The notes: generated by a model not told the origin, from the sequence alone. A stretch of DNA of 64,000 nucleotides from Janthinobacterium sp. FW305-129 (GCF_020858115.1 NZ_JACYMM010000001.1:310001-374000), one strand, 5' to 3'; shown: positions 35,978 to 45,711, numbered from the stretch's first letter. A program made the numbers and translations.

Positions 35978-36769
35978 TCAAGTCCGTGGCTTGAGCATGC
36001 CTTCCACGATGCCCAGCACGGTCTGGCGCGGCAGCAAGCGCGGCAGCCATGCCAGCAGGCGGTTGGGACGGCCCGCCACGTGGCTGCTGCGGCCACGGTC
36101 CAGCGCGCGCAGCGCTTCGTCGACGACGGCTTGCGGATCCATGCGCTTGCCCACGGCAGCTTCGGGCGCGGCCACCACGTCAAAGAAGGCCGTTTCCGTG
36201 GCGCCCGGGCACAGGGCCAGCACGCGCACGCCGCGGCTGCGGTTTTCCGCCCACAGCGCTTCCGAAAACGACAGCACGAAAGCCTTGCTGGCGCCGTAGA
36301 CCGCCATGTAGGGATCGGGCTGCAGGGCCGCCGTGGACGCCACATTGATGATGGCGCCCCGCTTTTGCGCCAGCATGTGCGGCAAGGCGCAGTGCGTCAG
36401 TTCCATCAGGGCCGTGCAATTGACGGTCACTTCGGCCGCCTGTCGCGCGAGAGGGATGGTCTCGAACCTGCCATGCGTGGCAAAACCCGCATTATTGATC
36501 AGCACGTCGGGCGGCATGCCCAGCGCGCAGGCCTGCGCATGGGCGTTCTGGGCGGCACCAGGAAGGCTCAGGTCCGCCACCAGCGCGTGGGCGCGGATGC
36601 CGTGGCGCTTGGCAAGGTCGGCGGCCAGCGTCTCGAGCACGGCGCCGGAGCGGGCCAGCAGCAGCAAATGCGCGCCGCGCGCGGCCAGAGTTTCCGCAAA
36701 GACGCGGCCGATGCCGGACGAGGCGCCCGTGATCAGCACGGTCTGCTTGGTGTAGTCGTATGGGAGCAT
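35978..36769 (-). CDS. Short-chain dehydrogenase/reductase
   Basis: 263 residues, classical SDR. Cofactor motif TGASSGIG (about residues 14-21), NNAG (about 92-95) and the catalytic Ser (VAST) and YGASK (Tyr-x3-Lys) are all present. A long C-terminal tail with RPNRLLAWLPRLLPRQTVLGIVEGML may associate with membranes, as in DltE/YqjQ-like SDRs. It is divergent from a MerR regulator with a 19-bp-spacer promoter, so inducible expression by that regulator is likely. Confidence 0.94.
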   Translation of the reverse strand: MLPYDYTKQTVLITGASSGIGRVFAETLAARGAHLLLLARSGAVLETLAADLAKRHGIRAHALVADLSLPGAAQNAHAQACALGMPPDVLINNAGFATHGRFETIPLARQAAEVTVNCTALMELTHCALPHMLAQKRGAIINVASTAALQPDPYMAVYGASKAFVLSFSEALWAENRSRGVRVLALCPGATETAFFDVVAAPEAAVGKRMDPQAVVDEALRALDRGRSSHVAGRPNRLLAWLPRLLPRQTVLGIVEGMLKPRT

Positions 36770-36800
36770 GGCAAAAGTGTCGTAGTTGAAAGTGTTTCTA

Positions 36801-36831
36801 ATGTAAACTGTGGTCTTTAGTCTACGGTCAA
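36801..36831 (-). promoter_or_regulatory. MerR-type promoter for the SDR gene
   Basis: On the minus strand TTGACC (36826-36831) and TTACAT (36801-36806) are 19 bp apart; the spacer holds the imperfect dyad TAGACT...AGTTTA. It is the expected target of the divergent MerR protein. Confidence 0.65.
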
Positions 36832-36840
36832 GGGAAATCG

Positions 36841-37233
36841 ATGCGCATCGGAGAAATCACCCGCCTGACGGGCGTCAGCAAGGACACGGTGCGCTTCTAC
36901 GAGCGCCAGGGGCTGCTGGACGAAGCGCCGCAGCCGGGCATGACGAACAACTATAAAGAGTACTCGGCGCAGGCCCTGCGGCGGATCGAGCTGATCGGCC
37001 ACGCCAAGGCCTTGGGCTTTACCTTGAAGGAAATCGCCGAAGTCATTGCTGTATGGCAGGAAAATGCGCTCGATGCGGCCACCAAGCGGGCCATGCTGGA
37101 AACGAAGATCGCGCAGATCGATGACAAGGCCCGCTCGATGGCCGTGCTGCGGGCCGGCCTCGTCGATGCACTGGCCAAGGTGGAGACGGGCTGCGACGAT
37201 GGCGTGGCGGCCGCAAGAAAATTACAAGGATAA
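36841..37233 (+). CDS. MerR-family transcriptional regulator
   Basis: 130 residues starting MRIGEITRLTGVSKDTVRFYERQGLL, followed by the second wing and a coiled coil (residues 75-115). One Cys (Cys121 region, ETGCDDG) is present but no metal-site pattern of the CueR or ZntR type. It is divergent from the SDR gene and directly followed, 3 bp after its stop, by a SUKH-type gene with which it shares a message. Confidence 0.92.
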   Translation: MRIGEITRLTGVSKDTVRFYERQGLLDEAPQPGMTNNYKEYSAQALRRIELIGHAKALGFTLKEIAEVIAVWQENALDAATKRAMLETKIAQIDDKARSMAVLRAGLVDALAKVETGCDDGVAAARKLQG

Positions 37234-37236
37234 TCG

Positions 37237-37887
37237 ATGACCTATTACACGCAGTACCGCCACCTGGCGCTTGAGGGCGCCAAGCCTGCCCCCACGGCGC
37301 AGCAGATCGCCGCCATCGAAACCTTGCTGGAAGCACCGTTGCCGCCCGCCTTCCTGGCTTTCCTGCAAGCGGCCAACGGCGCCTGGTTCGACTACACCAC
37401 GGATGTGCCGGACGGCAATGGCGGCGTGGAAAAAATGGGCTTCAATACCTTTTTCAGCGCCGACGAAGGCGATTTCTGCGATGAAACCTTGGTCGGCGAA
37501 ATCCGCGCGGCGCGCCAGCATGCGGACATGCCCGTGAAAATCCTGCCCTTCGCCCGCGATGGCGGCAATTCCATGCTTTACCTGGACTTGACGGACGAAG
37601 GCGGCGGCCGCGTGCTGGCCTATGTGCAGGAGTTGCCGGACTGGACGGGCAAGCGCGCCCACGGCCTGATGGAACTGGCGCCCTCGTTCGACGCCTGGCT
37701 GGACAGCCTGTACATTGACCGCGACACGGTGCTCGATGAAATCGAACACAGCGTTTCGGAGCCATCGCACCTGGACGCGATGGCGGAATGGCTCGATATC
37801 GGCATGCCCGCCTGGCGCCGCGATGCGGGCATCGCCGCCTTGTTTGCCCTGAAACAAGTCGAACTGTGCGCTAACGAACAGGACTAG
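37237..37887 (+). CDS. SMI1/KNR4 (SUKH) family protein
   Basis: 216 residues. The N-terminal 150 residues show the SUKH pattern: a helix IAAIETLLEAPLPPAFLAFLQAANGAWF with the L-P-x-x-F/Y signature, then G...F..D....LPFA.DGGNSMLYLDL. SUKH proteins include immunity proteins against polymorphic toxins as well as housekeeping members. No toxin gene is beside it. It starts 3 bp after merR with AAGGA, so it is co-expressed with the regulator. Confidence 0.85.
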   Translation: MTYYTQYRHLALEGAKPAPTAQQIAAIETLLEAPLPPAFLAFLQAANGAWFDYTTDVPDGNGGVEKMGFNTFFSADEGDFCDETLVGEIRAARQHADMPVKILPFARDGGNSMLYLDLTDEGGGRVLAYVQELPDWTGKRAHGLMELAPSFDAWLDSLYIDRDTVLDEIEHSVSEPSHLDAMAEWLDIGMPAWRRDAGIAALFALKQVELCANEQD

Positions 37888-37987
37888 TCCTACTGGCAGC
37901 TTCGAAAGTGTCCTATGGGTGTGCGCGGGCTGCTGGCTTAACATTGTCCTCAGCTTGCATTAAAAACCATACCCGAAAGGAGTTCCC

Positions 37988-38539
37988 ATGCGCATTTCGA
38001 CCACCAGTTCCCGCGCGCCCTCGCTGAAAAGCGTCGCCATCGGCGCTGCCGTGGCGCTGCTGAGCGGCATCGCCATCAACAGCATCGCCGCCGCCGCGCC
38101 CGGTGCGTACGACAAGCAATTCCTCAGCAAGGCGGCCGACGCGGGCAGCACGGAAATTGCCGCCAGCAAAGTGGCGCAAAGTAAAAGCAGCAATGCGGAA
38201 GTGAAGAAATTCGCCGATGCCATGGTCACGGATCACACGAAAGTGGCGGACGAGCTGAAACAGCTGGCCAGCAGCAAGCAGATCGAGGTCAGCGACCAGC
38301 CCGGCAAGAAGCACCAGGCGCAGCTCGACAAGCTGGGCCGCCTGGAAGGCGCGCAGTTCGACAAGGAATATGCGGCCAGCATCGGGGTGGCGGCGCACAA
38401 GGAAGCCGTGAAGCTGTTCACGGACGCCAGCCAGAAGGCCAGCGATCCCGACATCAAGGCCTTTGCCGCGAAAACATTGCCAGCGTTGCAACATCATCTG
38501 GAAATGGCCAACGCGCTGCACGCGTCCCTGGCGAAATAG
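37988..38539 (+). CDS. DUF4142 exported protein
   Basis: 183 residues, AAAGGAG before the ATG. A signal peptide or anchor (VAIGAAVALLSGIAINSIAAAAPG) is followed by the ferritin-like four-helix DUF4142 domain: FLSKAADAGSTEIAASKVAQSKSSNAEVKKFADAMVTDHTKVADELKQLA and a second half with VAAHKEAVKLFTDAS. Members are periplasmic and often stress-induced; the molecular role is unknown. Monocistronic, ended by a clear hairpin. Confidence 0.93.
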   Translation: MRISTTSSRAPSLKSVAIGAAVALLSGIAINSIAAAAPGAYDKQFLSKAADAGSTEIAASKVAQSKSSNAEVKKFADAMVTDHTKVADELKQLASSKQIEVSDQPGKKHQAQLDKLGRLEGAQFDKEYAASIGVAAHKEAVKLFTDASQKASDPDIKAFAAKTLPALQHHLEMANALHASLAK

Positions 38540-38566
38540 ACGGCCATACCCGGCAATAAACGGATA

Positions 38567-38600
38567 AATGCTTGCCGTACGTGCTGTACGGCAAGTATTT
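38567..38600 (+). terminator. Intrinsic terminator after the DUF4142 gene
   Basis: CTTGCCGTAC (38571-38580) pairs perfectly with GTACGGCAAG (38586-38595) around a 5-base loop; the stem can extend by a G-U and three A-T pairs, and a short T run follows. Confidence 0.8.
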
Positions 38601-38616
38601 CCGCACTTGACATACA

Positions 38617-39039
38617 ATGCGGCAACTCAGTTTCTGGCTCCGCCATGACCACATGCAGCTACTCAAGAAAACCGGCCTGATCGCCGCCGCCCTCCTGTTC
38701 GCCATTTTGCTGGCAGCCTGGCTATTCATCAAGGTGAGCGCGGCGCGCAATGCCACCGTGTATGCCCAGGAATGGAATGACCAGGGCACGTGCGTGATCA
38801 AGACCTATGTGCCCCACTATGGCGACGGCGTGCCGCAGAACATCGTGCGCGCCCTCAGCACTTCCACCTTCTTCCGCGTCTATCACAAGGATGGCACCTT
38901 GCTGGAAAGCACCGAATGGGTGCTGGACATGCATGAAGACGGCATTCTCGACCATGCGCGCTGGGGCCAGAACCAGACCCGCGCCATCTACCCGACGGAC
39001 ATGGGCGACGAAGGCTGGACCTTGCCCGAATGCGCGTAA
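38617..39039 (+). CDS. Small membrane-anchored hypothetical protein
   Basis: 140 residues from ATG 38617, or 128 from ATG 38653, which puts the hydrophobic helix (TGLIAAALLFAILLAAWLFI) right at the N-terminus and is the more natural signal anchor. Neither start has a strong ribosome binding site. The rest (about 100 residues) is soluble and outside the membrane, with two Cys (GTCVIKTY and LPECA) that could form a disulfide. No family recognised. It precedes another unknown gene by 28 bp. Confidence 0.7.
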   Translation: MRQLSFWLRHDHMQLLKKTGLIAAALLFAILLAAWLFIKVSAARNATVYAQEWNDQGTCVIKTYVPHYGDGVPQNIVRALSTSTFFRVYHKDGTLLESTEWVLDMHEDGILDHARWGQNQTRAIYPTDMGDEGWTLPECA

Positions 39040-39067
39040 ACATTTAGCAATCGAACGAAAGACTCCC

Positions 39068-39484
39068 ATGCTGCGAGGCCCCTGGAGCGACGCTCCCTAT
39101 CTTCCCACGCTCCACCATTTTCTCGGCCCTTTCGACGTGTATGACCGCGAAGAAACCATGGGTGTGGAGCTGGACACCTGGGACATGAACGACCCGGTCC
39201 AGCGCGCGGCCCTGATACGGCGCGACATCACCTCGCAATACAAGGAACTGAGCTACCGCCACCGCCACGCGCTGGTGGCCGTGCTGGCGCAGGCGCTGCA
39301 AGACCCCGCCTACGATTTCCAGGCCATCCTCGAGCACGACCCCGAAAGCACGCACGCCCTGCCCGCCATGTGGGATGAAATGGCCGATCCGCGCGCCTTT
39401 TTTGCCGATATCTACCGGCTGGTGCAGCAGGACTGGCGCGACGACCTGGCGCGCGCGGCGGCGGAAGACCAATCCACCTGGTAG
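39068..39484 (+). CDS. Hypothetical cytoplasmic protein
   Basis: 138 residues, acidic and rich in Trp/Tyr/Asp (WSDAPYLPTLHHFLGPFDVYDREETMGVELD). No signal or hydrophobic helix and no family is recognised. Codon bias matches the chromosome. It starts 28 bp after the membrane-anchored protein, probably in the same operon. The alternative start further upstream would lie inside that gene. Confidence 0.7.
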   Translation: MLRGPWSDAPYLPTLHHFLGPFDVYDREETMGVELDTWDMNDPVQRAALIRRDITSQYKELSYRHRHALVAVLAQALQDPAYDFQAILEHDPESTHALPAMWDEMADPRAFFADIYRLVQQDWRDDLARAAAEDQSTW

Positions 39485-39711
39485 CGCGGTGCGGATGCCA
39501 CACTAGCGTATCGATAGCCCGTAGTGGCCTTTCCCCTATGAAAGATCCGTTTCGGCAACGTGCACGCGATGTTGCGAAAACGCCCCACTGAAAAAAAATT
39601 TGTTGCACCAGCGCATGCCCGCTGGCATCGCGCTACCATGAACCGTCGGCACTCCCCCACCGCGCCGGTTCCCCGCCGGCATCCCTTTGCCGCAATTTGA
39701 AGGAGACACTC

Positions 39712-40167
39712 ATGCCCAAGTTCACCCCCGCCCTTTGCCTGGCCCTTATCGTTGCCGCCAGCACGGCCAGCGCTGCCGAAGGCGGCGCCACGCGCGCCGA
39801 CGCCGAAGCCATGGTCAAGAAAGGCGTGTCCTACATCAAGAGCGCCGGCGACGCCAAGGCATATGGCGAGATCACGGCCAAGGCGCCGCAATTCATCCTG
39901 CACGACCTGTACCTGGTCGTGTATAAACTCGACGGCACGGTCGTCGCGCATGGCGCCAACCCGAAAATGGTGGGCAAGAACTTGATCGAACTCAAGGATA
40001 TCGACGGCAAGGCCTTCGTCAAGGAAAGAGTCGACCTGGCCAAGAGCAAGGGCACGTTCTGGCAGGAATACAAATTCACGAATCCGGAAAACAAGAAGAT
40101 CGAACCGAAGGCCATGTACTGCGAAAAACTGGCCGACACCGTCGTCTGCGGCGGCATTTACCTGTAG
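39712..40167 (+). CDS. Exported single Cache-domain protein
   Basis: 151 residues, GAAGGAG before ATG 39712. After a signal peptide (FTPALCLALIVAASTASA) the mature protein is a lone Cache-2-type sensor domain: ADAEAMVKKGVSYIKSAG...AYGEI...FILHDLYLVVYKLDGTVVAHGANPKMVGKNLIELKD...GTFWQEYKF. Such domains bind small ligands, normally as the extracellular part of chemoreceptors. Here it is a separate periplasmic protein, 60 bp ahead of a chemoreceptor gene, so it may act as a binding protein for it. Confidence 0.88.
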   Translation: MPKFTPALCLALIVAASTASAAEGGATRADAEAMVKKGVSYIKSAGDAKAYGEITAKAPQFILHDLYLVVYKLDGTVVAHGANPKMVGKNLIELKDIDGKAFVKERVDLAKSKGTFWQEYKFTNPENKKIEPKAMYCEKLADTVVCGGIYL

Positions 40168-40227
40168 CCAGCCGCCGCGCCGCCAGCGCCGGGATGGTTT
40201 TCCGCTCTCTTGACGATATGGGTTCCG

Positions 40228-41778
40228 ATGAAAATCGCACAGAAGATGTTGATCGTCCCGGTGGTTGCGCTGGCTTGCCTGCTGGCCATGGGGGCCTTGT
40301 CCTACTTCGCCATGCAGCAAAACGAAAGCCGCATGCGCGACCTGAAAGACGTCACCCTGACGGCCGAGCGGCTTGCCAACCAACAAGCTATTGCCCTGGG
40401 CCAGGTGCATGCCGATGCGTTTGCAAAGATCGCCATCGCCGCCAGCCTGTCGGACGAACAGTTCAAGCAATTCGGCACGCAAACGGATGGCCAGCTCAAT
40501 GCCATTGCGCAAGGATTGAAGGAACTGCAGAAATTCTCGGGCGCCGCCACGGAAGCGGCCCAGGCCCTGCCAGGCCTTGAGCGCTACCGCGCCAGCGTGG
40601 CGCAGGCGCTGGACCTGGCGTCGATGGACCCGAATACGGGCGTGGCGGCGATGCAAAATGCCGCCACGCACTACCAGCAAGTGCGGGGCCAGCTGCGCCA
40701 GGTGCTGCAGAATCTCGACCACCGCACCGTCGACGCGCTGCAGGAGACAAAAAATGCGGGCCAGCGCGCGGGCTGGCTGTCGCTGGGCACCATGGCCATC
40801 GGCTTTGCCTTGCTGGCCCTGATCGCCACCTGGGTGGCCCGTTCCGTCGTGCGCCCCATCGATGAAGCCTGCCGCGCTGCCGAGTCGCTGGCCGCCGGCG
40901 ACCTGACCATGCGCATCGAGGCGCAGGGCAACGACGAGGTGGGCAAGCTGTCGCGCGCCCTGGCCACCGTGCTGAAAAACTGGAACACCTTATTGGGCGA
41001 CATACGCCAGGCCGGCTCCACCATCACGGTGGAAGCGAGCGAAATCGCGCTCGGCAATGCGGACTTGTCGGCCCGCACCGAGTCGCAAGCCCATTCCTTG
41101 CAGGAAACAGCCTCATCCATGCATGCCCTGACCGATACCGTGAAGGAAAACGCCAGCCATGCGCACCAGGCCAACCAGATGGTGCTGTCGACCTCGAACG
41201 TGGCGCTGGAAGGCGGGCGCGTCGTGGGCCAGGTGGTCGAGACGATGGGCTCGATCAAGGCCAGCTCCGGGCGCATCGTCGACATCATCGCCGTCATCGA
41301 CGGCATCGCGTTTCAGACGAATATCCTCGCCCTGAACGCGGCCGTGGAGGCGGCGCGCGCGGGCGAACAGGGACGCGGCTTTGCCGTCGTCGCCACGGAA
41401 GTGCGGGGCCTGGCGCAGCGCTCGGCCACGGCGGCGCGCGAAATCAAGCAACTGATCGAGGATTCCGTTGCCAGGATAGAAACAGGCAGCGAGCTGGCCG
41501 ACAGCGCCGGGCGCACCATGGGAGATATTGTCGCCTCCGTGCAGCAGGTGACGGAAATCATGAACGACATCACGGCGGCCAGCCAGCGCCAGAGCAAGGG
41601 CATCGAGGAAGTCAACAATGCCATCACGGAAATGGATGAATTGACCCAGCGCAATGCCGCCCTCGTCGAGCAATCGGCGGCCGCCGCGCAAAGCATGCAG
41701 GACCAGGCGCATGATCTATTGCGCGTGGTCGACGCCTTCCGCCTGGGCGACGGTGGCCCGCCGCTGCTGCCGCGTTAG
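40228..41778 (+). CDS. Methyl-accepting chemotaxis protein
   Basis: 516 residues from ATG 40228 ([20 protein letters not shown]); the TTG 18 bp upstream is less likely. Two transmembrane helices (about 8-28 and 183-205) bracket a four-helix-bundle periplasmic domain. HAMP (about 206-258) and a signalling hairpin follow with the highly conserved tip [32 protein letters not shown]. It lacks the C-terminal CheR pentapeptide. It transmits ligand binding to CheA/CheW. It may use the co-transcribed Cache protein as its ligand carrier. Confidence 0.94.
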   Translation: MKIAQKMLIVPVVALACLLAMGALSYFAMQQNESRMRDLKDVTLTAERLANQQAIALGQVHADAFAKIAIAASLSDEQFKQFGTQTDGQLNAIAQGLKELQKFSGAATEAAQALPGLERYRASVAQALDLASMDPNTGVAAMQNAATHYQQVRGQLRQVLQNLDHRTVDALQETKNAGQRAGWLSLGTMAIGFALLALIATWVARSVVRPIDEACRAAESLAAGDLTMRIEAQGNDEVGKLSRALATVLKNWNTLLGDIRQAGSTITVEASEIALGNADLSARTESQAHSLQETASSMHALTDTVKENASHAHQANQMVLSTSNVALEGGRVVGQVVETMGSIKASSGRIVDIIAVIDGIAFQTNILALNAAVEAARAGEQGRGFAVVATEVRGLAQRSATAAREIKQLIEDSVARIETGSELADSAGRTMGDIVASVQQVTEIMNDITAASQRQSKGIEEVNNAITEMDELTQRNAALVEQSAAAAQSMQDQAHDLLRVVDAFRLGDGGPPLLPR

Positions 41779-42857
41779 CGCCGGTGCGGCATGGCGGCCC
41801 GGGAACAGGCTTGCATGGCCTTGCCTGTCTCGACCAGCGCGGGGTCGGTTTCCCGCCGCAAAACATTGCCCATGCGGAATTGTTGATGGTAATCACCGAG
41901 TTGCGCGGAATACAGGAAAACCTGATCCCGCCTGCGCCAGACGGCACTGTAGTTGCTGCCGGGAGCGACCGGCATGGCGCCGATGAAATAACTGTACAGG
42001 CCGCTAATCTTCTTCTTGTGCAGCCATTCCATCAATTGCACGATGCGGTACTGTTCCAGTAGGCTCAGTTCGCTGACATTGGCGCCGGACAAGGCGTAAT
42101 ACAGTTCCAGACGGGCCATCCAGTTGCCCTTTTCGCCTGCCGCCACCAGCGCATCCCAGGCGGGGCCGGTGCGTACCTTGCCCACTTCATCAGGCGATCC
42201 CAGCCAGGCCTCGACGGCTGCCTGGTCCGGCACGGGGCCATAGAAGGCCGGCGCGCGGCAGACGAACTGGCGCGCGTCGGGCCCGTCCTGCGGCACTTCG
42301 TCGGCGATGTACCTGGAGATCTTGTCGCCGATGCCCAGCAGGCGCTTGCCATAGCCTTCCAGGGTCCAGCTCGAAGGCAAGCGGCCCAGCCAGGCCAGTG
42401 CATCGTCGTTGGCCTGGGCTTCCACCGCATAGGCGGCGATTCTGGCCTGCATTTTCAATTCTTTCTGCTGTTCCGCCAGCTTGAGCGCCTCTTGCTCCTC
42501 GTCATAGCGGCTGGTGGTCTTGGCCAGCTTGACGCAGTCCAGGAAAGCCTCGGGCGAGCCCTGCCAGCACCGGGCCGGCACCTTCAGCTGCCAGCGCATG
42601 CTGACGGTTTTCAAGATATAGTTTTCTTCGCCCTCTTCCCCTTTGAGATAGGCGCGGCCGTCCGCCTTGGTCACGCCTTTCGTCAGTTGCTTGCCGCCCA
42701 CCGTGCTCCAGGTATAGGGATCATCGTCTTGCGGCACGCCGGGTGCGGCGTACAGGGTCAGGTAATGGCCGGCGGCGGCAGGAACATCGGCCGCATGGCA
42801 AAGCGGCGACAGCAGGGATAAAGTCAGTAAAGTTTTTTTAGGTAACAGTTTCAGCAT
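41775..42857 (-). CDS. Exported hypothetical protein
   Basis: 360 residues. Signal peptide [22 protein letters not shown], then a soluble periplasmic protein. The central section (about 110-150) is a charged helix likely to form a coiled coil ([24 protein letters not shown]), and the C-terminal part has Sel1-free helical repeats ([15 protein letters not shown]). No family recognised. Its stop overlaps the convergent chemoreceptor stop by 4 bp. It lies upstream of, but separate from, the cad genes. Confidence 0.75.
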   Translation of the reverse strand: MLKLLPKKTLLTLSLLSPLCHAADVPAAAGHYLTLYAAPGVPQDDDPYTWSTVGGKQLTKGVTKADGRAYLKGEEGEENYILKTVSMRWQLKVPARCWQGSPEAFLDCVKLAKTTSRYDEEQEALKLAEQQKELKMQARIAAYAVEAQANDDALAWLGRLPSSWTLEGYGKRLLGIGDKISRYIADEVPQDGPDARQFVCRAPAFYGPVPDQAAVEAWLGSPDEVGKVRTGPAWDALVAAGEKGNWMARLELYYALSGANVSELSLLEQYRIVQLMEWLHKKKISGLYSYFIGAMPVAPGSNYSAVWRRRDQVFLYSAQLGDYHQQFRMGNVLRRETDPALVETGKAMQACSRAAMPHRR

Positions 42858-42869
42858 GCAGCAATCGGT

Positions 42870-43301
42870 TCAATGAAGTTCGGTATGGCAGGCGCAGTCG
42901 TGGCCGCTGGCCGCCTCGGACAGGTTTTGCAAAATCGCGCAGTCTTGCGACGGCTGGGGCTGGTCGCACTGGTGGCGCAGGGTCACCAGTTGCTGCTGCA
43001 GGGTTTGCAAATTCGCCATCTGCTCGGCGATGCGCAGGATATGGTGGTCGAGTAATTCGTTGACGCTCTGGCAGCCTTCGGCGGGATTGTTCTTAAATTC
43101 CAGCAAGGCGCGGATATCGGTCAAGCCGATCTGCAAGGAGCGGCAATGGCGGATGAATTGCAGCCGTTCCTGGTGTTCTTCGCGGTATTCGCGGTAGCCG
43201 GCGCTGTTGCGCCCCGGTTCCTGCAGCAAGCCCGCCTTTTCATAGTAACGCACGGTTTCCACGTCACAATCTGTCCGTTTGGCCAGTTCTCCGATACGCA
43301 T
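42870..43301 (-). CDS. cadR: Cd(II)/Pb(II)-responsive MerR-family regulator
   Basis: 143 residues. The DNA-binding part is MRIGELAKRTDCDVETVRYYEKAGLL. Cys77, Cys112 and Cys121 sit where CadR and PbrR carry their metal-binding Cys, and the tail CACHT with Cys136/138 and His adds a second site as in CadR. It is divergent from the P-type ATPase with a perfect MerR operator between, so it senses Cd, Pb or Zn and activates efflux. Confidence 0.93.
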   Translation of the reverse strand: MRIGELAKRTDCDVETVRYYEKAGLLQEPGRNSAGYREYREEHQERLQFIRHCRSLQIGLTDIRALLEFKNNPAEGCQSVNELLDHHILRIAEQMANLQTLQQQLVTLRHQCDQPQPSQDCAILQNLSEAASGHDCACHTELH

Positions 43302-43336
43302 GGCATCCCCTTTTCATTCTTTCTTGCAAATTCCGC

Positions 43337-43367
43337 TTGACCCTGTAGCGGCTACAGGGTTTCTAAT
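43337..43367 (+). promoter_or_regulatory. CadR-controlled cadA promoter
   Basis: TTGACC (43337-43342) and TCTAAT (43362-43367) with the 19-bp MerR spacer. The spacer is a perfect dyad ACCCTGTAGC-G-GCTACAGGGT (43340-43360), the known consensus of Cd/Pb/Zn-type MerR operators. Confidence 0.93.
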
Positions 43368-43400
43368 GGAAGCATACACGAAACCGGAAGGACGAATGCG

Positions 43401-45674
43401 ATGCCGCACGATAGCCACGATCATACCCACGAGCACGACCATAAGCATGAGCATGCACCTGCACCCAAGGCGGCCAGCTGCTGTTCCAGCCAGCATGCGT
43501 GCTCGTCCACGCCTGCGGCCGCGCCAGCCCTGCCCAGCGCTCCCATCGCGGGCGCCAACACGGCCAAATACCGTATCGCCAACATGGATTGCCCCACGGA
43601 AGAACGCTTGATCCGCAACAAGCTGGCCAATATGGCGGGCGTCGTGGGCCTCGATTTCAACCTGATGAACCGCGTGCTCGACGTGCATCACACCCTGGCC
43701 TCGCTGGCCACGGTGGAAGCGGCCCTGCACGGCATCGGCATGCAGGCGATTCCCATGGAAGCGGACGCTGCCGTCGCGCGCGACCCGAACGAAGGCAATC
43801 TGTCCGGCATGCAAAAGGGCTTGCTGGTGGTCTCCGGCCTGGCTGCCGCCGGCGCCGAGGCGCTGGCGTGGACCACGCACGCAGACAGTTCGCCCCTCGT
43901 CATCGCCCTGGCCCTGCTGTCGATCGCCACGGGCGGCTGGCCGACCCTGAAAAAGGGCTGGATCGCGCTGAAAACGTTCACCCTGAACATCAATTTCCTG
44001 ATGAGCCTGGCGGTCTTCGGCGCCATCGCCATCGGCCAGTGGCCGGAAGCGGCCATGGTCATCTTCCTGTTCGCCATCGCCGAGTTGATCGAAGGCTTGT
44101 CGCTGAACCGCGCGCGCAATGCCGTGCAAAGCCTGATGCAGCTGGCGCCCGACACGGCGACCGTTGCCGACGCCAGCGGCGCCTGGAGCCAGGTGAACGT
44201 CGCCACGGTGGCCATCGGCACGGTGATGCGCGTCAAGCCGGGCGAGCGCATCGCCCTCGACGGCATCGTGCAAAGCGGCGAGTCGTCCGTCAACCAGGCG
44301 CCGATCACCGGTGAAAGCATGCCGGTGGACAAGGCCGTGGGCGACGTCGTGTATGCGGGTACCATCAATGAACGGGGCTTGCTCGACGTCACCGTGACGG
44401 CCAACAGCGGCAACAGCACCCTGGCGAAGATCGTCAAGGTGATCGAGGAAACGCAGGGCAAACAGGCGCCCACGCAGCGCTTTGTCGACAATTTCGCCCG
44501 CTACTACACGCCCGCCGTGGTCGTGTTCGCCATCCTCGTGGCCGTGCTGCCGCCTTTGCTGCTGGGCCAGCCCTTCATGGCCTGGATCTACAAGGCCTTG
44601 GTCATGCTGGTGATCGCCTGTCCGTGCGCGCTCGTCATTTCCACGCCCGTCACGGTCGTCAGCGGCCTGACGGCGGCCGCGCGGCGCGGCATTTTAGTGA
44701 AAGGCGGGCAATTCCTGGAAACAGGTTATCGGATCAAGGCCATCGCCGTCGACAAGACGGGCACCTTGACCATGGGCAAGCCTGCCGTCACGGACGTGGT
44801 GGCCCTGGAAGGCAGCGACCGCGACGCCATCCTGCTGCTGGCCGCCAGCCTGGACGCCAATTCGGCCCATCCGCTGGCCGCCGCCATCGTCAAGGCGGGT
44901 CCGCCCGCCGGCAGCCACTTGCCCGTCACCCAGTTTGCCGCCCTGCATGGACGCGGCGTGCAAGGCAATATCGATGGCCAGACATATTACTTGGGCAATG
45001 CGCGCCTGATGACGGAATTGAAGCTCTTGACGCCGGCACTGCAAGCGATTTTGGCGCGGCTCGAACAGCAAGCGTACACGGCCATGGTGCTGGCCAACCC
45101 GGCCGGAGCGCTGGGCGTGATCGCCGTGGCCGACGTGCTGCGTCCGACGGCAGCGTCCGCCATTGCCCGCCTGAATGCGCTGGGCGTGACCACCGTGATG
45201 TTGACGGGAGACAATTTGCTGACGGCGCAGCGCATCGGCGATGAAGTCGGTGTCAGCCTGGTCAAGGCGGAATTGCTGCCAGAAAACAAGCTCGATGAAA
45301 TCAAGGCCTTGCAGCAGCAGTTCGGCGTGGTCGCCATGCTGGGCGACGGCGTCAACGACGCCCCGGCGCTGGCGCAGGCCGACATCGGCTTTGCCATGGG
45401 CGCGGCCGGCAGCGACACGGCCATCGAAACGGCGGACGTGGCCCTGATGGACGATGAACTGGGGAAAATGCCTGAATTCATCAGCCTGAGCCAGCGCACG
45501 CGCAGCATCCTCGTGCAAAACATCAGCTTTGCCATCGGCATCAAGGCCGTGTTCTTTGGCCTGGCCCTGGCCGGCACGGCGACCTTGTGGATGGCCGTGT
45601 TCGCCGACGTGGGCGCCAGCCTGCTGGTGGTGGCGAATGGACTGCGCTTGTTGCGTGGCAGCAAGAGCAACTAA
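43401..45674 (+). CDS. cadA: Cd2+/Zn2+/Pb2+-exporting P1B-type ATPase
   Basis: 757 residues, inner-membrane efflux pump. A His-rich start (residues 3-20) and a Cys pair (CCSSQHAC) are followed by a degenerate HMA domain where the usual GMxCxxC reads NMDCPTEE. Eight TM helices carry the ion-path motif CPC (407-409). The phosphorylation site is Asp451 in DKTGTLT, then TGES (actuator), HPLA (HP motif) and GDGVNDAPAL. CPC with a C-terminal DxG places it in the Zn/Cd/Pb group. Regulated by the divergent cadR. Confidence 0.95.
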   Translation: MPHDSHDHTHEHDHKHEHAPAPKAASCCSSQHACSSTPAAAPALPSAPIAGANTAKYRIANMDCPTEERLIRNKLANMAGVVGLDFNLMNRVLDVHHTLASLATVEAALHGIGMQAIPMEADAAVARDPNEGNLSGMQKGLLVVSGLAAAGAEALAWTTHADSSPLVIALALLSIATGGWPTLKKGWIALKTFTLNINFLMSLAVFGAIAIGQWPEAAMVIFLFAIAELIEGLSLNRARNAVQSLMQLAPDTATVADASGAWSQVNVATVAIGTVMRVKPGERIALDGIVQSGESSVNQAPITGESMPVDKAVGDVVYAGTINERGLLDVTVTANSGNSTLAKIVKVIEETQGKQAPTQRFVDNFARYYTPAVVVFAILVAVLPPLLLGQPFMAWIYKALVMLVIACPCALVISTPVTVVSGLTAAARRGILVKGGQFLETGYRIKAIAVDKTGTLTMGKPAVTDVVALEGSDRDAILLLAASLDANSAHPLAAAIVKAGPPAGSHLPVTQFAALHGRGVQGNIDGQTYYLGNARLMTELKLLTPALQAILARLEQQAYTAMVLANPAGALGVIAVADVLRPTAASAIARLNALGVTTVMLTGDNLLTAQRIGDEVGVSLVKAELLPENKLDEIKALQQQFGVVAMLGDGVNDAPALAQADIGFAMGAAGSDTAIETADVALMDDELGKMPEFISLSQRTRSILVQNISFAIGIKAVFFGLALAGTATLWMAVFADVGASLLVVANGLRLLRGSKSN

Positions 45675-45711
45675 ATCCTGTCAGAAATATTTCCATCTGG
45701 ACAATTGCTAT

